A stretch of 64,000 bases of DNA from Isoptericola jiangsuensis (GTDB taxonomy: Bacteria; Actinomycetota; Actinomycetes; Actinomycetales; Cellulomonadaceae). The position numbers and the translations under genes are program-made. Below the pieces are notes generated by a model. That model was not told the origin of the DNA. It made no database searches and worked only from the letters and a program-made list of their open reading frames with translations. Location: the NCBI RefSeq assembly GCF_002563715.1, contig NZ_PDJJ01000001.1, positions 62,001 to 126,000 of the forward strand, in the 5' to 3' direction. Numbering within the stretch: the first letter of the stretch is position 1; every line of letters begins with the position of its first letter. This document shows, piece by piece, positions 10,953 through 20,571 of this stretch.

Positions 10953-11809
10953 GGCACGTGCGGGACGCCGTACCGAGCGGCCCGCCCCCCGGAGCACCGG
11001 CCCCGCCCGCGCACGGCCGGGTGCGGCACCGTGGCGGGGTGCTCGGCGCGGTCGTCGGGTTCGTCGGCGAGCTGCTCATCACCGCCGGGGTGTTCCTCGG
11101 CCTGTTCGTCGTCTGGCAGCTCTGGTGGACCGACGTGCAGGCGGACCGGGTGCACACCGAGGTGATGGCGGCCCAGGACTGGCCGGACCCGCCCGTGGTG
11201 ACGGAGGCCGACGAGGGTCCGGCCGTCGCGACGGAGCACCGCGGGGAGCCGCCGGTGCTGGACGAGCCGCCGCTGGAGGACGTGTTCGCGCGCTTCTACG
11301 TGCCCCGCTGGGGTGGCGACTACGAGGAGCCGGTCGCGCAGGGCGTCGACAAGGCGACGGTGCTGGACCGGCTCGGCATCGGCCACTACCCGGGCACCGC
11401 GATGCCGGGCGACGTCGGCAACTTCGCCGTGGCGGGCCACCGCACCACGTACGGCAAGCCGTTCCACCGGGTGGCCGAGCTGAAGAAGGGTGACGCGCTC
11501 ATCGTCCGTACCAAGGACACCTGGTACGTGTACAAGATGACGGAGCACCAGATCGTGTGGCCCCACCAGGTCGAGGTGGTCTCCCCCGTGCCCGGGCTGA
11601 TGCCCGGCGAGCCCGTCCCCGAGCTCACCCGGCGGTTCATCACCATGACGGCCTGCCACCCCATGTACTCCGCGGCGCAGCGGTACATCGTGCACGGCGA
11701 GCTGGACTACTGGGCGCCCGTCAGCGAGGGCACCCCGGCCGAGCTGCTGGACGCCGGCTACGACGTCCAGGCGGCGGCCGCTACCCTCGTCCCGACGGGG
11801 GTGAGATGA
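10949..11809 (+). CDS. Class E sortase
   Basis: This membrane-anchored cysteine transpeptidase attaches secreted proteins to the cell wall; actinobacterial class E enzymes favour LAXTG signals. A single membrane helix lies at about 33-58. The active-site His is in AGHRTTYG (about His164), the Cys in TMTACHPMYS (about Cys236) and the Arg in AQRYIVHG (about Arg245). It has 286 residues. GTG 10949 overlaps the DUF881 stop by four bases. The stop in turn overlaps the next small gene, so all four genes to 12623 look like one translationally coupled operon. Confidence 0.92.
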   Translation: MRHVRDAVPSGPPPGAPAPPAHGRVRHRGGVLGAVVGFVGELLITAGVFLGLFVVWQLWWTDVQADRVHTEVMAAQDWPDPPVVTEADEGPAVATEHRGEPPVLDEPPLEDVFARFYVPRWGGDYEEPVAQGVDKATVLDRLGIGHYPGTAMPGDVGNFAVAGHRTTYGKPFHRVAELKKGDALIVRTKDTWYVYKMTEHQIVWPHQVEVVSPVPGLMPGEPVPELTRRFITMTACHPMYSAAQRYIVHGELDYWAPVSEGTPAELLDAGYDVQAAAATLVPTGVR

Positions 11810-11973
11810 TGTACGGCCTGCTGTGGCGCGCCCTGCCGGGGCCCGTGTGGCTCCGCGTGCTGCTGGTCCTGATCCTCCTCGCGGCGGCCGTCTGGGTCTG
11901 CTTCGAGTGGGTCTTCCCCTGGTTCTCCGAGTACGTCCCCATCAACGACAACACCGTCGAGGCGCACCCATGA
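11806..11973 (+). CDS. Small single-pass membrane protein
   Basis: This 55-residue protein starts MMYGLLWRALPGPVWLRVLL, has one membrane helix (about 16-36) and ends in an acidic SEYVPINDNTVEAHP tail. It overlaps the sortase stop (ATGA; a second ATG is at 11809) and the amidotransferase start (ATGA), so it is a real coupled gene. Similar small proteins occupy this slot in related actinobacteria. Function is unknown; it may partner the sortase or the divisome. Confidence 0.8.
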   Translation: MMYGLLWRALPGPVWLRVLLVLILLAAAVWVCFEWVFPWFSEYVPINDNTVEAHP

Positions 11974-12623
11974 CCTCCATCCTCGTCGTCGACAACTACG
12001 ACTCGTTCGTGTACACGATCGTCGGCTACCTCGACCAGCTCGGCGCGCGCACCACCGTGGTGCGCAACGACGCCGTGCCCGAGCCCGACGCTGACGGCCG
12101 CTTCTGGCACTCCGACGGGACGCCCTTCGACGGCGTGCTGGTCTCGCCCGGGCCGGGCACGCCCAAGGAGGCCGGGTCGTCGGAGGACGTCATCCGGGCC
12201 TGCGCCCGCTCGGCGACGCCCATGCTGGGCGTCTGCCTCGGCCACCAGGCCCTGGCCGAGGTGTACGGCGCGACGGTGTCGCACGCGCCCGAGCTCATGC
12301 ACGGCAAGACGAGCCTCGTGGAGCACGACGGCGTGGGCGTGCTCGACGGACTCGCCGCGCCCTTCACCGCGACCCGCTACCACTCGCTCGCCGTCGAGCC
12401 GCACACCGTCCCGGCCGAGCTCGAGGTCACCTGCACGACCGCCAACGGCGTCGTCATGGGGCTCCAGCACCGTGACCTGCCGCTGCACGGCGTGCAGTTC
12501 CACCCGGAGTCCGTGCTCACCGAGGGCGGCCACCGGCTGCTCGCGAACTGGCTCGCCGTCTGCGGCGACGCCGGCGCCGTCGAGCGGTCCGCCGGCATGG
12601 CCCCCCTGGTGCACGTGGCCTGA
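11970..12623 (+). CDS. TrpG/PabA-like glutamine amidotransferase
   Basis: This class I glutamine amidotransferase releases ammonia from glutamine for a synthase partner (anthranilate or 4-amino-4-deoxychorismate). The triad is complete: Cys in GVCLGHQ (about Cys89), His and Glu in GVQFHPES (about His178, Glu180). The oxyanion motif SPGPGTP is present. At 217 residues it matches Rv0013, which sits in the same place in M. tuberculosis. No trpE or pabB is nearby, so the partner is unknown and a PabA role is as likely as TrpG. Confidence 0.9.
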   Translation: MTSILVVDNYDSFVYTIVGYLDQLGARTTVVRNDAVPEPDADGRFWHSDGTPFDGVLVSPGPGTPKEAGSSEDVIRACARSATPMLGVCLGHQALAEVYGATVSHAPELMHGKTSLVEHDGVGVLDGLAAPFTATRYHSLAVEPHTVPAELEVTCTTANGVVMGLQHRDLPLHGVQFHPESVLTEGGHRLLANWLAVCGDAGAVERSAGMAPLVHVA

Positions 12624-12658
12624 GCCCTCAGCGGCCGCGCCGCATCACCTCGCGCACG

Positions 12659-12705
12659 ACGGAGCCCCGCCGCCGACACTCTCCGTGTCGGCGGCGGGGC
12701 TCCGT
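12659..12705. terminator. Bidirectional terminator between trpG-like and pknB genes
   Basis: A perfect 21-bp stem (12659-12679 with 12685-12705, loop TCTCC) lies between the convergent genes. Confidence 0.9.
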
Positions 12706-12723
12706 GATTCCTGCGCGGACCTG

Positions 12724-14778
12724 TCAGGGGGACGGCGGACCGCTGTCGTCGTCACCCTCGTCCTCGGTCGCGGCCGGGGTGGGACCGCCCGCGGAGCAGT
12801 CCTGCCCGGGAGCACCGGTCGACACGGTGATCGTCACGTTGCTGCCGACCTCGACCTCGGTCCCGGCGGGCGGGTCCGACGCCGTCACGTAGCCCGGGCA
12901 GTACTCCTCCGAGCCCGCGGTGGTCTGCACGGCGTTCAGGTTGGCCTCGCTGCTGAGCGTCGACACGGCGTCGTCGGCGGACATCCCCGTGACCTCCGGG
13001 ACGTCGACCATCTCGGCCTCCGGCTCCTCACCGATGGTGAGGGTGATCCGGGTGTCCTGGCCGACCGTGCCCGCCTCGGGCGACTGCTGCACGACCTTGC
13101 CGACGTCGCCGGCGTCGTCCACGGGCATCGACTCGGTGTCGTAGCGCAGGTCGAGGTCGTCGAGCGTCGCCTTCGCGGACTCCTCCGTCTGACCGATGAG
13201 GTTCGGCAGGTCGACCTGGCCGCTCGCGACCACGAGGTCGACGGTGTCGCCGGGGTTGACGGCCTCGCGCGGGCCGGGGGCGGAGGAGATGACCTCGTCC
13301 TCCTCGGCGCCGGCCTGCGCCTGCTCGGAGACGTCACCGACGGACAGGCCCGCCTCCTCGATCGCGTCCTGGGCGTCGTCGAGGCTCATGCCGGTGACGT
13401 CCGGCATCGGGAAGGTCTCCGGACCGCCGGAGAAGTACACCTCGACGGTGCTGCCGACGGCGACCTGCTCGCCGGAGCCCGGGTCGGACCTCGTCAGCGT
13501 GCCCTCGGGCTCCTCCGACTCGCCGTCGATGCGCTCGGAGTACACCAGCCCGACGTCGGTGATCGCCCGCTGCGCCTCGGTGCGGCTCATCGTCGACGAG
13601 AGCTCGGGGACGACGACCGTCTCCGGCTCGTCGTTCCCGCTGTTCAGCACCAGCAGGGTGATGATCGTCGCCAGCGCGATGACGCCGATCGCGATCAGCG
13701 TCCACATGAGGGCCTTGCGGTTCGGCTTCTCGTCCTCGTCGGGCGGGTTGGGTGACCCGACCCCCGTCTGGTCGGCGGGCAGCCCGGTCGCACCCCACGG
13801 CGCGGCCTGCGTCGGGTTCATGACCTGCGTGCCCGCCGGGTCGCCCAGGACCTGCGTGGCGGCGTAGCCGGCGCCCATCGCGGCCGCACCCATGCCCAGC
13901 ATGGGGGCCGTCACCGAACCGCCGCGCATCGCCGACTCGAGGTCCGCACGGAACTCCGCGGCGGACGAGTAGCGGTGGTCGCGGTTCTTCGTCAGCGCCT
14001 TGAGGGTGATGCGGTCCAGCACGTCGGGGACGTCGCTCGCGATCTCCGACGGGCGCTGCGCCTCCTGGCCCACGTGCTGGTAGGCGAGCGCGACCGGGGA
14101 GTCGCCCACGAACGGCGGGCGCCCCGTCAGCAGCTCGAACAGGACGCAACCGGTCGAGTACAGGTCGCTGCGGGCGTCGACCTGCTCGCCGCGCGCCTGC
14201 TCGGGCGACAGGTACTGGGCCGTGCCGATGACGGCCTGGCCCTGGGTCATCGTCGCCGCGGAGTCCGCCACCGCGCGCGCGATGCCGAAGTCCATCACCT
14301 TGACCGCGCCCGTCGGCGTGATCATGACGTTCGCCGGCTTGATGTCGCGGTGCACGATGCCCGCGTGGTGCGAGTACTCCAGGGCGCTGAGGATCCCGAC
14401 CGTGATCTCCACGGCCTCCTCGATCGGCACCGCGGCGCCGTCGGCGAGGATGTCGCGGACCGTGTGGCCCTCGACGTACTCCATGACGATGAACGGGATG
14501 TGGACCTGGTTGCCGGTCGGGTCGGTGGAGATGTCCTCGCCGGTGTCGTACACCGCGACGATCGCCGGGTGGTTCAGGGCGGCGGCCGACTGCGCCTCGC
14601 GGCGGAACCGGGCGAGGAACGACGGGTCGCGCGCCAGGTCGGACCGGAGCACCTTGATGGCGACGGTGCGGCCGAGGCGTGCGTCGTGGCCGATGTGCAC
14701 CTCGGCCATGCCTCCACGGCCGATGAGCTCACCGACCTCGTACCGTCCCGCGAGCACGCGGGGAGTGTTGTCCACCAC
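12724..14778 (-). CDS. pknB: Ser/Thr protein kinase PknB with four PASTA domains
   Basis: This receptor-type kinase senses cell-wall fragments and phosphorylates division and wall-synthesis proteins. In the kinase domain (1-275), the ATP-binding Lys is in VAIKV (about Lys42), the catalytic loop is HRDIKPAN (about Asp145) and DFG is near residue 163. A juxtamembrane linker is followed by one membrane helix (about 355-378) and four extracellular PASTA repeats, each starting V/M-P-D/E/N-L/V. It has 684 residues. The GTG start directly abuts the pknA stop. It is the last gene of the fhaA-to-pknB operon. Confidence 0.96.
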   Translation of the reverse strand: MVDNTPRVLAGRYEVGELIGRGGMAEVHIGHDARLGRTVAIKVLRSDLARDPSFLARFRREAQSAAALNHPAIVAVYDTGEDISTDPTGNQVHIPFIVMEYVEGHTVRDILADGAAVPIEEAVEITVGILSALEYSHHAGIVHRDIKPANVMITPTGAVKVMDFGIARAVADSAATMTQGQAVIGTAQYLSPEQARGEQVDARSDLYSTGCVLFELLTGRPPFVGDSPVALAYQHVGQEAQRPSEIASDVPDVLDRITLKALTKNRDHRYSSAAEFRADLESAMRGGSVTAPMLGMGAAAMGAGYAATQVLGDPAGTQVMNPTQAAPWGATGLPADQTGVGSPNPPDEDEKPNRKALMWTLIAIGVIALATIITLLVLNSGNDEPETVVVPELSSTMSRTEAQRAITDVGLVYSERIDGESEEPEGTLTRSDPGSGEQVAVGSTVEVYFSGGPETFPMPDVTGMSLDDAQDAIEEAGLSVGDVSEQAQAGAEEDEVISSAPGPREAVNPGDTVDLVVASGQVDLPNLIGQTEESAKATLDDLDLRYDTESMPVDDAGDVGKVVQQSPEAGTVGQDTRITLTIGEEPEAEMVDVPEVTGMSADDAVSTLSSEANLNAVQTTAGSEEYCPGYVTASDPPAGTEVEVGSNVTITVSTGAPGQDCSAGGPTPAATEDEGDDDSGPPSP

Positions 14779-16212
14779 TCAGACGTCCTTCTCGGTCGTG
14801 GCCGCCCCCAGCAGGGGCGACGGTTCTGGGAGCATCATCCCAGAGTCGGGCACGGTCGACGCCTGCGACATCACGCCGATCCGCGTGGTCGCGGCCGTCA
14901 GGGCGCCGGAGGCGCCGTCGTCACCGTCGGAACCGCCCAGGAGACCGCTGACGACGGACGCGACGGCGAGCACGACCAGCAGTCCCAGGAGCGCGAGCAG
15001 GGGCCACGAGAAGCGGCCGAGGGGGCCCAGGCGCTGGCCCGTCGTCGTCGACGCGCGCCGGGCCGGCGGGTCGTCCGGCCGGTGCAGGTCGCTGCGGCTG
15101 CGCGTGCCCTGCGGCGGGGTGGGGCGGTGCATGGAGGTGCTGCGCAGGTCGCGCCGCGCCGGGTAGGACCGGGGCGGCGGCGGGGTGTCGCGCGGCGACT
15201 CGGGGGCCGTGGGCGGGCGGGTCGGCACGGGGTCGGGACGCGTGCGCTGCCGCGGCGCGGCGGGGACGTCCGACGGCGTGTCGGTGCGGCCCTGGGCGTC
15301 GTCGGGGCGGGCGTGCCGGACCGGCGCGGGCTTCCCCGTGCGGGCGGCGCGGCGCGCGGCGCGCGACCGGGCGCCCAGCGGGTCCTCCGCGATCTCGTGG
15401 GCGAGCGCGTCCAGCTCGTTGGCCAGGGCCTCCCCCGAGGCCGGTCGGCGGCCCGGGTCCTTGGCGAGCAGCCGCATGATCACGTCGACCAGGCCCGGGT
15501 GCACGGTGGTCGGCAGCGGGGGCACCGCGCTGTTGACGTGCGCGACCGCGATGTCCACCGGGGTGGAGCCGGTGAACGGCCGCCGTCCCGCCGTCGCCTC
15601 GTACGCCACGATGCCCAGGGCGTACAGGTCGGACGCCGGCGTCGCGGGCTGCCCGACCGCCTGCTCCGGGGAGAGGTACTGGGCGGTGCCCATCACCATG
15701 CCCGTCGCCGTCATCGTCGCCTGGTTCGCCGCCAGGGACACCCCGAAGTCGGTGATCTTCACCGCGCGGGTGTTGTGCTCCAGCAGGATGTTGCCCGGCT
15801 TGACGTCGCGGTGCACCACCTTCGCCAGGTGGGCGTGGTGCAGGCCGCGCGCCGTGGCCGACAGGATCGGCAGGAGGTGGCGCGGCGCGATGACGGGTTC
15901 GCGCTCCAGCAGGTCGGCCAGCGGTTCGCCCAGCACGAGCTCCATGACGAGGAACCCGGCGCCGTCCTGCTCGCCGTAGTCGTACATCTGCGCGATGTTC
16001 GGGTGCGACAGGGCGGCGCTGTTGCGCGCCTCCGTCCGCAGCCGCTTGAGGAAGTCCTCGTGGCCGGTGTACTCCTCGCGCAGCACCTTCACGGCGACGT
16101 CGCGGCCCAGGTAGCCGTCGTCGGCCACCCACACCTCGCCCATGCCGCCGACGGCGATGCGCCGCGTCAGGCGGTAGCGGTCGCCCAGGGAGATGCCCAC
16201 CGCCGGCCTCAT
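14779..16212 (-). CDS. pknA: Ser/Thr protein kinase PknA
   Basis: This is the second kinase of the division operon. The 477 residues include a kinase domain with VAVKV (about Lys42), HRDVKPGN (about Asp136) and DFG near 155-157. A long Pro/Arg-rich cytoplasmic linker (about 280-400) and one membrane helix (about 404-427) follow, with a short extracellular tail that has no PASTA domain. ATG 16212 overlaps the pbpA stop (ATGA). Phosphorylation of FHA proteins and RodA-associated factors is known for the family. Confidence 0.95.
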   Translation of the reverse strand: MRPAVGISLGDRYRLTRRIAVGGMGEVWVADDGYLGRDVAVKVLREEYTGHEDFLKRLRTEARNSAALSHPNIAQMYDYGEQDGAGFLVMELVLGEPLADLLEREPVIAPRHLLPILSATARGLHHAHLAKVVHRDVKPGNILLEHNTRAVKITDFGVSLAANQATMTATGMVMGTAQYLSPEQAVGQPATPASDLYALGIVAYEATAGRRPFTGSTPVDIAVAHVNSAVPPLPTTVHPGLVDVIMRLLAKDPGRRPASGEALANELDALAHEIAEDPLGARSRAARRAARTGKPAPVRHARPDDAQGRTDTPSDVPAAPRQRTRPDPVPTRPPTAPESPRDTPPPPRSYPARRDLRSTSMHRPTPPQGTRSRSDLHRPDDPPARRASTTTGQRLGPLGRFSWPLLALLGLLVVLAVASVVSGLLGGSDGDDGASGALTAATTRIGVMSQASTVPDSGMMLPEPSPLLGAATTEKDV

Positions 16213-17675
16213 CCGTTCAGCACCGCTTCCATGACGGCCTTCGCGATGGGGGCGGAGACGGAGCCGCCGGTCGCCTGGCCGCCCAGGTCGCCGCCGTTCT
16301 CCACGACGACGGCCACGGCGACCTGCGGGTCGTCCGCCGGCGCGAAGCCCGTGAACCACACGTGCGGCGGCTCGGAGTTGTCGCCGTGCTGCGCGGTGCC
16401 CGTCTTGCCGGCGACCCGCACGCCCGAGATCTGCGCGCTGGTGCCCGAGCCGTCCTCGACGACGCTCACCATCATGTCGGTGAGCGCGGCGGCGGTGCTG
16501 CTGGACACGGCGTCGCCGAGGCTGGAGGGCCGCGTCTCGGAGACGACCTCGAGCTCGGGGTTGCGCACCCGCTCCACCGAGTAGGGCTCCATCAGCTCGC
16601 CGCCGTTGGCGATGGCGGCGGACGTCATCGCGACCTCCAGCGGGGTGGCCGCCACGCTGCCCTGGCCGATGCCCGACAGCTCGACCCGGTCGGTCGACAT
16701 GCTGCTCGCGTCGGGGTCGTACTGGCTCACGGCCGAGGCGAAGGGGATGCTGAACGAGCTGCCGTAGCCGAACTTCTCCGCCTGCTCGTCCATGGCCTCG
16801 GCGCCGAGGTCCCCGGCGAGCCCGAGGTAGGCGGTGTTGCAGGAGATCCGCAGCGCGTCGGCGAGCGTCATCTCGCCCGACGACGCGCACGACGTGCCGG
16901 CGAAGTTCCCGACGTCCGTGCGGGTGCCCGTGAGGGTGTAGGTCGAGGGCGCCGGGACGACGGTGTCGGGCTCGTAGTCGCCGCTCTCCAGCGCCGCGGC
17001 CGTGGTGACCAGCTTGAACGTCGACCCCGGTGGGTAGATCGTCGCGGTCGCGCGGCTCTCCAGCGGCTTCTTGTCCCGGTCGTTGAGCAGGTCGAGGTAC
17101 GCCTCGTTGGCGTCGCCCGTGTCGTGCGAGGCGAGGTCGTTCGGGTCGAACGTCGGCTTCGCCACGAGGGCGAGGATCCGTCCCGTGGAGGGCTCCAGGG
17201 CGACGACGGCGCCCCGCTGGTCGCCGAGCGCGTCCCACGCCGCCTGCTGGGCGGCGGGGTCGATGGTGAGCTCCACCGCCGACCCCTGCGCGTCCGTGCC
17301 GGTGAGGACGTTCTGCAGGCGGTCGACCCACAGGGCGTCCGCGGTGCCGGCGAGGAAGTCGTTCTCGGCCCGCTCGATGCCGGAGGTGCCGCTCACCAGC
17401 GAGTAGTAGCCGGTCAGCGGGGCGTACAGGCGGCCCTGGGCGTACTCGCGCTGGTAGTTCCACTCGTCGTCCACGGGGACCGAGCTGGCGATGGCCTCGC
17501 CGCCGACGACGATCGGTCCGCGGTCCGTGCCGAACTGCTCGTACAGGGCGCGGGCGTTGCGCGGGTCGGAGTTGAGGTCGTCGGCCCGGAAGAACTGGAT
17601 CCACGTCGTGGAGACGAGCAGCGCCAGGAACATGACCATGACGATGGAGGCGAGGCGGCGGGTCGTGGTGTTCAC
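16209..17675 (-). CDS. pbpA: Penicillin-binding protein PbpA (class B transpeptidase)
   Basis: This septal or elongation D,D-transpeptidase cross-links peptidoglycan outside the membrane. An N-terminal signal-anchor (about 8-28) is followed by the transpeptidase domain with all three motifs: STFK (Ser218-Lys221), SCN (278-280) and KTGT (424-427). It has 488 residues, usual for PbpA. The GTG start overlaps the rodA stop by four bases, pairing it with the glycosyltransferase RodA/FtsW upstream. Confidence 0.96.
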   Translation of the reverse strand: MNTTTRRLASIVMVMFLALLVSTTWIQFFRADDLNSDPRNARALYEQFGTDRGPIVVGGEAIASSVPVDDEWNYQREYAQGRLYAPLTGYYSLVSGTSGIERAENDFLAGTADALWVDRLQNVLTGTDAQGSAVELTIDPAAQQAAWDALGDQRGAVVALEPSTGRILALVAKPTFDPNDLASHDTGDANEAYLDLLNDRDKKPLESRATATIYPPGSTFKLVTTAAALESGDYEPDTVVPAPSTYTLTGTRTDVGNFAGTSCASSGEMTLADALRISCNTAYLGLAGDLGAEAMDEQAEKFGYGSSFSIPFASAVSQYDPDASSMSTDRVELSGIGQGSVAATPLEVAMTSAAIANGGELMEPYSVERVRNPELEVVSETRPSSLGDAVSSSTAAALTDMMVSVVEDGSGTSAQISGVRVAGKTGTAQHGDNSEPPHVWFTGFAPADDPQVAVAVVVENGGDLGGQATGGSVSAPIAKAVMEAVLNG

Positions 17676-19249
17676 CGCTGGTCACCTCCCTCGGGGTGCT
17701 GGTCGGGGTCGATTCTCTCGGTGGGTGCGGCCGGTGTCCCGGTGCTGTCCCCGTCGCGGTCGGCGATGCGTCGTCGGGGCAGCGGGCTGCCCTGCGCGGG
17801 CGTGCCCTCGGGGCCGGTGGCGTCCTCGCCGTCGGGCGCCCCCACGAGGATCGGTTCCGGCTCGCGCGCCCCGCCCGCCGAGACGTGGCCGCGCACGGGC
17901 AGGTCGGAGGGTCGGCGGGCGATGTCGGAGATGCGCAGCAGCAGGGCGATGACGATCCAGTTCGCGAGCAGCGACGACCCGCCCTGCGCCATGAAGGGCA
18001 GGGTGAGGCCGGTCAGCGGGATGACGCGCGTGATGCCGCCGACGACGACGAAGATCTGCAGCGCCATGACGAACGCGAGACCGCCGGCGAGCAGCTTGCC
18101 GAACCCGTCGCGCACCGTGAGGGCGGCCTTGAAACCGCGCTGCACGACGAGCAGGTAGGTCAGGAGGATGGCCGCGAGGCCGGTGAGGCCGAGCTCCTCG
18201 CCGAGGGCGGCGTAGATGAAGTCGGAGAAGGCGTACGGGATCTGGAAGGGCCGGCCCTCGCCCCAGCCGGTGCCGAACAGGCCGCCGTTCGCCATGGAGA
18301 ACATGCCCTGCACGAGCTGGTACGACCCGCCGGGGTCACGCTCGTACTGGGCGGCGTCGAAGGGGTGCAGCCAGACGTCGATGCGCGCGCCGACGTGCGG
18401 GAACAGCTGGGCGGCCGCCAGCGCTCCGGCGGCGAACATCGTCAGGCCCAGCAGGATCCAGCTCGACCGGGCGGTCGCCTGGTACAGCATGGCGACGAAC
18501 AGGCCGAAGAACAGCAGCGACGTACCGAGGTCGCGCTGCATGACGAGGACGACCAGGGACGCGGCCCACACCACGAGGATCGGTCCGAGGTCGCGCAGGC
18601 GCGGCAGGTGCAGCCCGAGGATCTTCGGCCCGGCGAGGGCGAGCGTGTCGCGGTTGACCACGAGGTAGCCGGCGAAGAACACGGCGAACGCGATCTTCGC
18701 GAACTCGGCGGGCTGCAGGGAGAAGCCGCCGACCGTGATCCAGATGCGGGCACCGTTGATCTCCTGGCCGAGGCCGGGGATCAGGGGCAGGGCGACCAGG
18801 GCCAGACCGACCAGCATCGCGGTGTACGTGTACCGCCGCAGCCAGCGGTGGTCCCGCAGCAGCCAGAGCATCGCGAAGGCGACGGTGGCCCCGATGAGGG
18901 ACGCCTGGAGGTTGCCGGCCGCGGAGGCGCCGGCCATGGCGCGGGAGCCGGAGATCTCCAGGCGCCAGATCATGGCGAGGCCGATCCCGTTGAGCAGCAC
19001 GACGGCCGGCAGGATCACCTGGTCGGCCCACGGGGCGCGCAGACGCAGGACGACGTGCGCGACCAGGGCGGTGGCGGCCAGCAGCAGGCTGCGGGTCCAG
19101 AACCCGTCGGGCAGCTCGCCGCGGATCGACAGCCCCACCATCGCGAAGCCGCCGATGCCTCCCGCGAGGGCGATGACCAGCAGGAAGATCTCGGCGAGGC
19201 GCAGCGGACGCCGTCGGCGCGGGGTCACCGCCGGGCTGTCGACGCTCAC
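17672..19249 (-). CDS. rodA: RodA/FtsW family peptidoglycan glycosyltransferase
   Basis: This SEDS-family polymerase of lipid II works with a class B penicillin-binding protein, here PbpA encoded directly downstream. The 525 residues form about 12 membrane helices; FSLQPAEFAKIAF, QRDLGTS and GITRVIPLTGLTLPF are SEDS signatures. The last 90 residues are a hydrophilic Pro/Gly-rich cytoplasmic tail. GTG 19249 overlaps the phosphatase stop by four bases. FtsW is an alternative name, but the operon position matches rodA of mycobacteria (Rv0017c). Confidence 0.94.
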   Translation of the reverse strand: MSVDSPAVTPRRRRPLRLAEIFLLVIALAGGIGGFAMVGLSIRGELPDGFWTRSLLLAATALVAHVVLRLRAPWADQVILPAVVLLNGIGLAMIWRLEISGSRAMAGASAAGNLQASLIGATVAFAMLWLLRDHRWLRRYTYTAMLVGLALVALPLIPGLGQEINGARIWITVGGFSLQPAEFAKIAFAVFFAGYLVVNRDTLALAGPKILGLHLPRLRDLGPILVVWAASLVVLVMQRDLGTSLLFFGLFVAMLYQATARSSWILLGLTMFAAGALAAAQLFPHVGARIDVWLHPFDAAQYERDPGGSYQLVQGMFSMANGGLFGTGWGEGRPFQIPYAFSDFIYAALGEELGLTGLAAILLTYLLVVQRGFKAALTVRDGFGKLLAGGLAFVMALQIFVVVGGITRVIPLTGLTLPFMAQGGSSLLANWIVIALLLRISDIARRPSDLPVRGHVSAGGAREPEPILVGAPDGEDATGPEGTPAQGSPLPRRRIADRDGDSTGTPAAPTERIDPDQHPEGGDQR

Positions 19250-20565
19250 GCGGACGCCCCCTCGGCGTCGGCGGACGCGGACGGTCGGGGCGACGGCTTC
19301 GCGCTGGTGGACGGCGACGGCGACGGGCTCGGCGTGACGCTCGGCGTCGGCGTGGGCGTCGGGGTGGGGAGCGCCTCGGCGATGAGCTCGTCGGCGCGCA
19401 CCACGGCCTCGTCCAGGGAGGAGGCCCGGATGGTGCCGTCCAGACGTTCCGTCCAGTAGGCCGGCAGCTCGTCGACGGACGTGCCCGTGAGCTCGACCGG
19501 CCGGGACAGCGTGAGCGGGCCCGCCTCCTGCGGGATGCCCTGGTAGACCGCGACCTGACCGTCCGCGATCCCCACGTAGTACTGGTCCTGCGTCCACCCG
19601 TACGCCCACCACGCGCCGTACCCGAGGCCGCCGAGCACCACCAGCCACACGACCACGGCCAGCCAGGGGCGGCGGCGCGGGCGCTCCTCGTCGTCCGGGT
19701 CCTCGTCCTCGTCGTCCTCGTCGTCGGACGACGCCGCGGGCTGCTCCGGCGCGGCCTCCTGGTGGGCCAGCGCGGGCGACGTGCCCTTCGCGGCGGCGCC
19801 CACGACCTGCTTCGTGTCGGCCGGGGCGGCCTCCTGGTCGGTGTCGACGACCTCCGCCACGACCACGGTGATGTTGTCGGTGCTGCCGGCCGTCATGGCG
19901 AGCGTCATGAGGATGTCGGCGGCCTCCTCGACGGTCTCCGACTCCACGAGGACGTCGGCGAGCTGCTCGCCCCCGACGAACCCGGACAGGCCGTCCGAGC
20001 AGAGGAGCCAGCGGTCGCCCGCGCGCGCCTCCCGGATCGACATGTCGGGGGTGAGGTCGACGTCGAAGTCGCCGAGGACGCGCATGACGACGTTGCGCTG
20101 CGGGTGGGTCTCGGCCTCGTCCGGGGAGATCCGCCCGGTGTCGACGAGGTGCTGCACGAACGTGTGGTCGACCGTGACCTGCGTGAGCGTGTCGTCGCGC
20201 AGCAGGTAGGCGCGCGAGTCGCCCAGGTGCGCCATCGCCAGGGTGTTCCCCGAGCGCAGCAGCGCGGTGACGGTGGTGCCCATGCCGGCGAGGTCCGGGT
20301 CGACCTCGGAGGCGTGCACGAGGTCCTGGCGGGCCTGCTCGACGGTCCGCTCGAGGTCGGCCAGGGCCTGCTCGGGGCCGTGGTCCGGGGTGTCCAGCGG
20401 GGCGAGGGCCGCGACCGCCAGGGCGGAGGCGATGTCACCGCCCGCGTGTCCGCCCATCCCGTCGGCGACGACCAGCAGGTTCGGACCCGCGTAGGCGGAG
20501 TCCTGGTTGTCGTGGCGCACGAGCCCGACGTCGGACCGCGCCGCGTAGCGCAGGGCGAGTGTCAC
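19246..20565 (-). CDS. pstP: PP2C-family Ser/Thr phosphatase PstP
   Basis: This Mn-dependent phosphatase reverses PknA and PknB phosphorylation. The PP2C core (about 1-235) has RHDNQD, VADGMGGHAGGD, MGTT, AHLGDSRAYLL, CSDGLSGF and GSTDNITVVV. An acidic linker is followed by one membrane helix (about 283-303) and an extracellular domain that ends in Pro/Thr/Ser-rich repeats. It has 439 residues. GTG 20565 starts 6 bases after the fhaB stop. Confidence 0.95.
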   Translation of the reverse strand: MTLALRYAARSDVGLVRHDNQDSAYAGPNLLVVADGMGGHAGGDIASALAVAALAPLDTPDHGPEQALADLERTVEQARQDLVHASEVDPDLAGMGTTVTALLRSGNTLAMAHLGDSRAYLLRDDTLTQVTVDHTFVQHLVDTGRISPDEAETHPQRNVVMRVLGDFDVDLTPDMSIREARAGDRWLLCSDGLSGFVGGEQLADVLVESETVEEAADILMTLAMTAGSTDNITVVVAEVVDTDQEAAPADTKQVVGAAAKGTSPALAHQEAAPEQPAASSDDEDDEDEDPDDEERPRRRPWLAVVVWLVVLGGLGYGAWWAYGWTQDQYYVGIADGQVAVYQGIPQEAGPLTLSRPVELTGTSVDELPAYWTERLDGTIRASSLDEAVVRADELIAEALPTPTPTPTPSVTPSPSPSPSTSAKPSPRPSASADAEGASA

Positions 20566-20571
20566 TCCGGA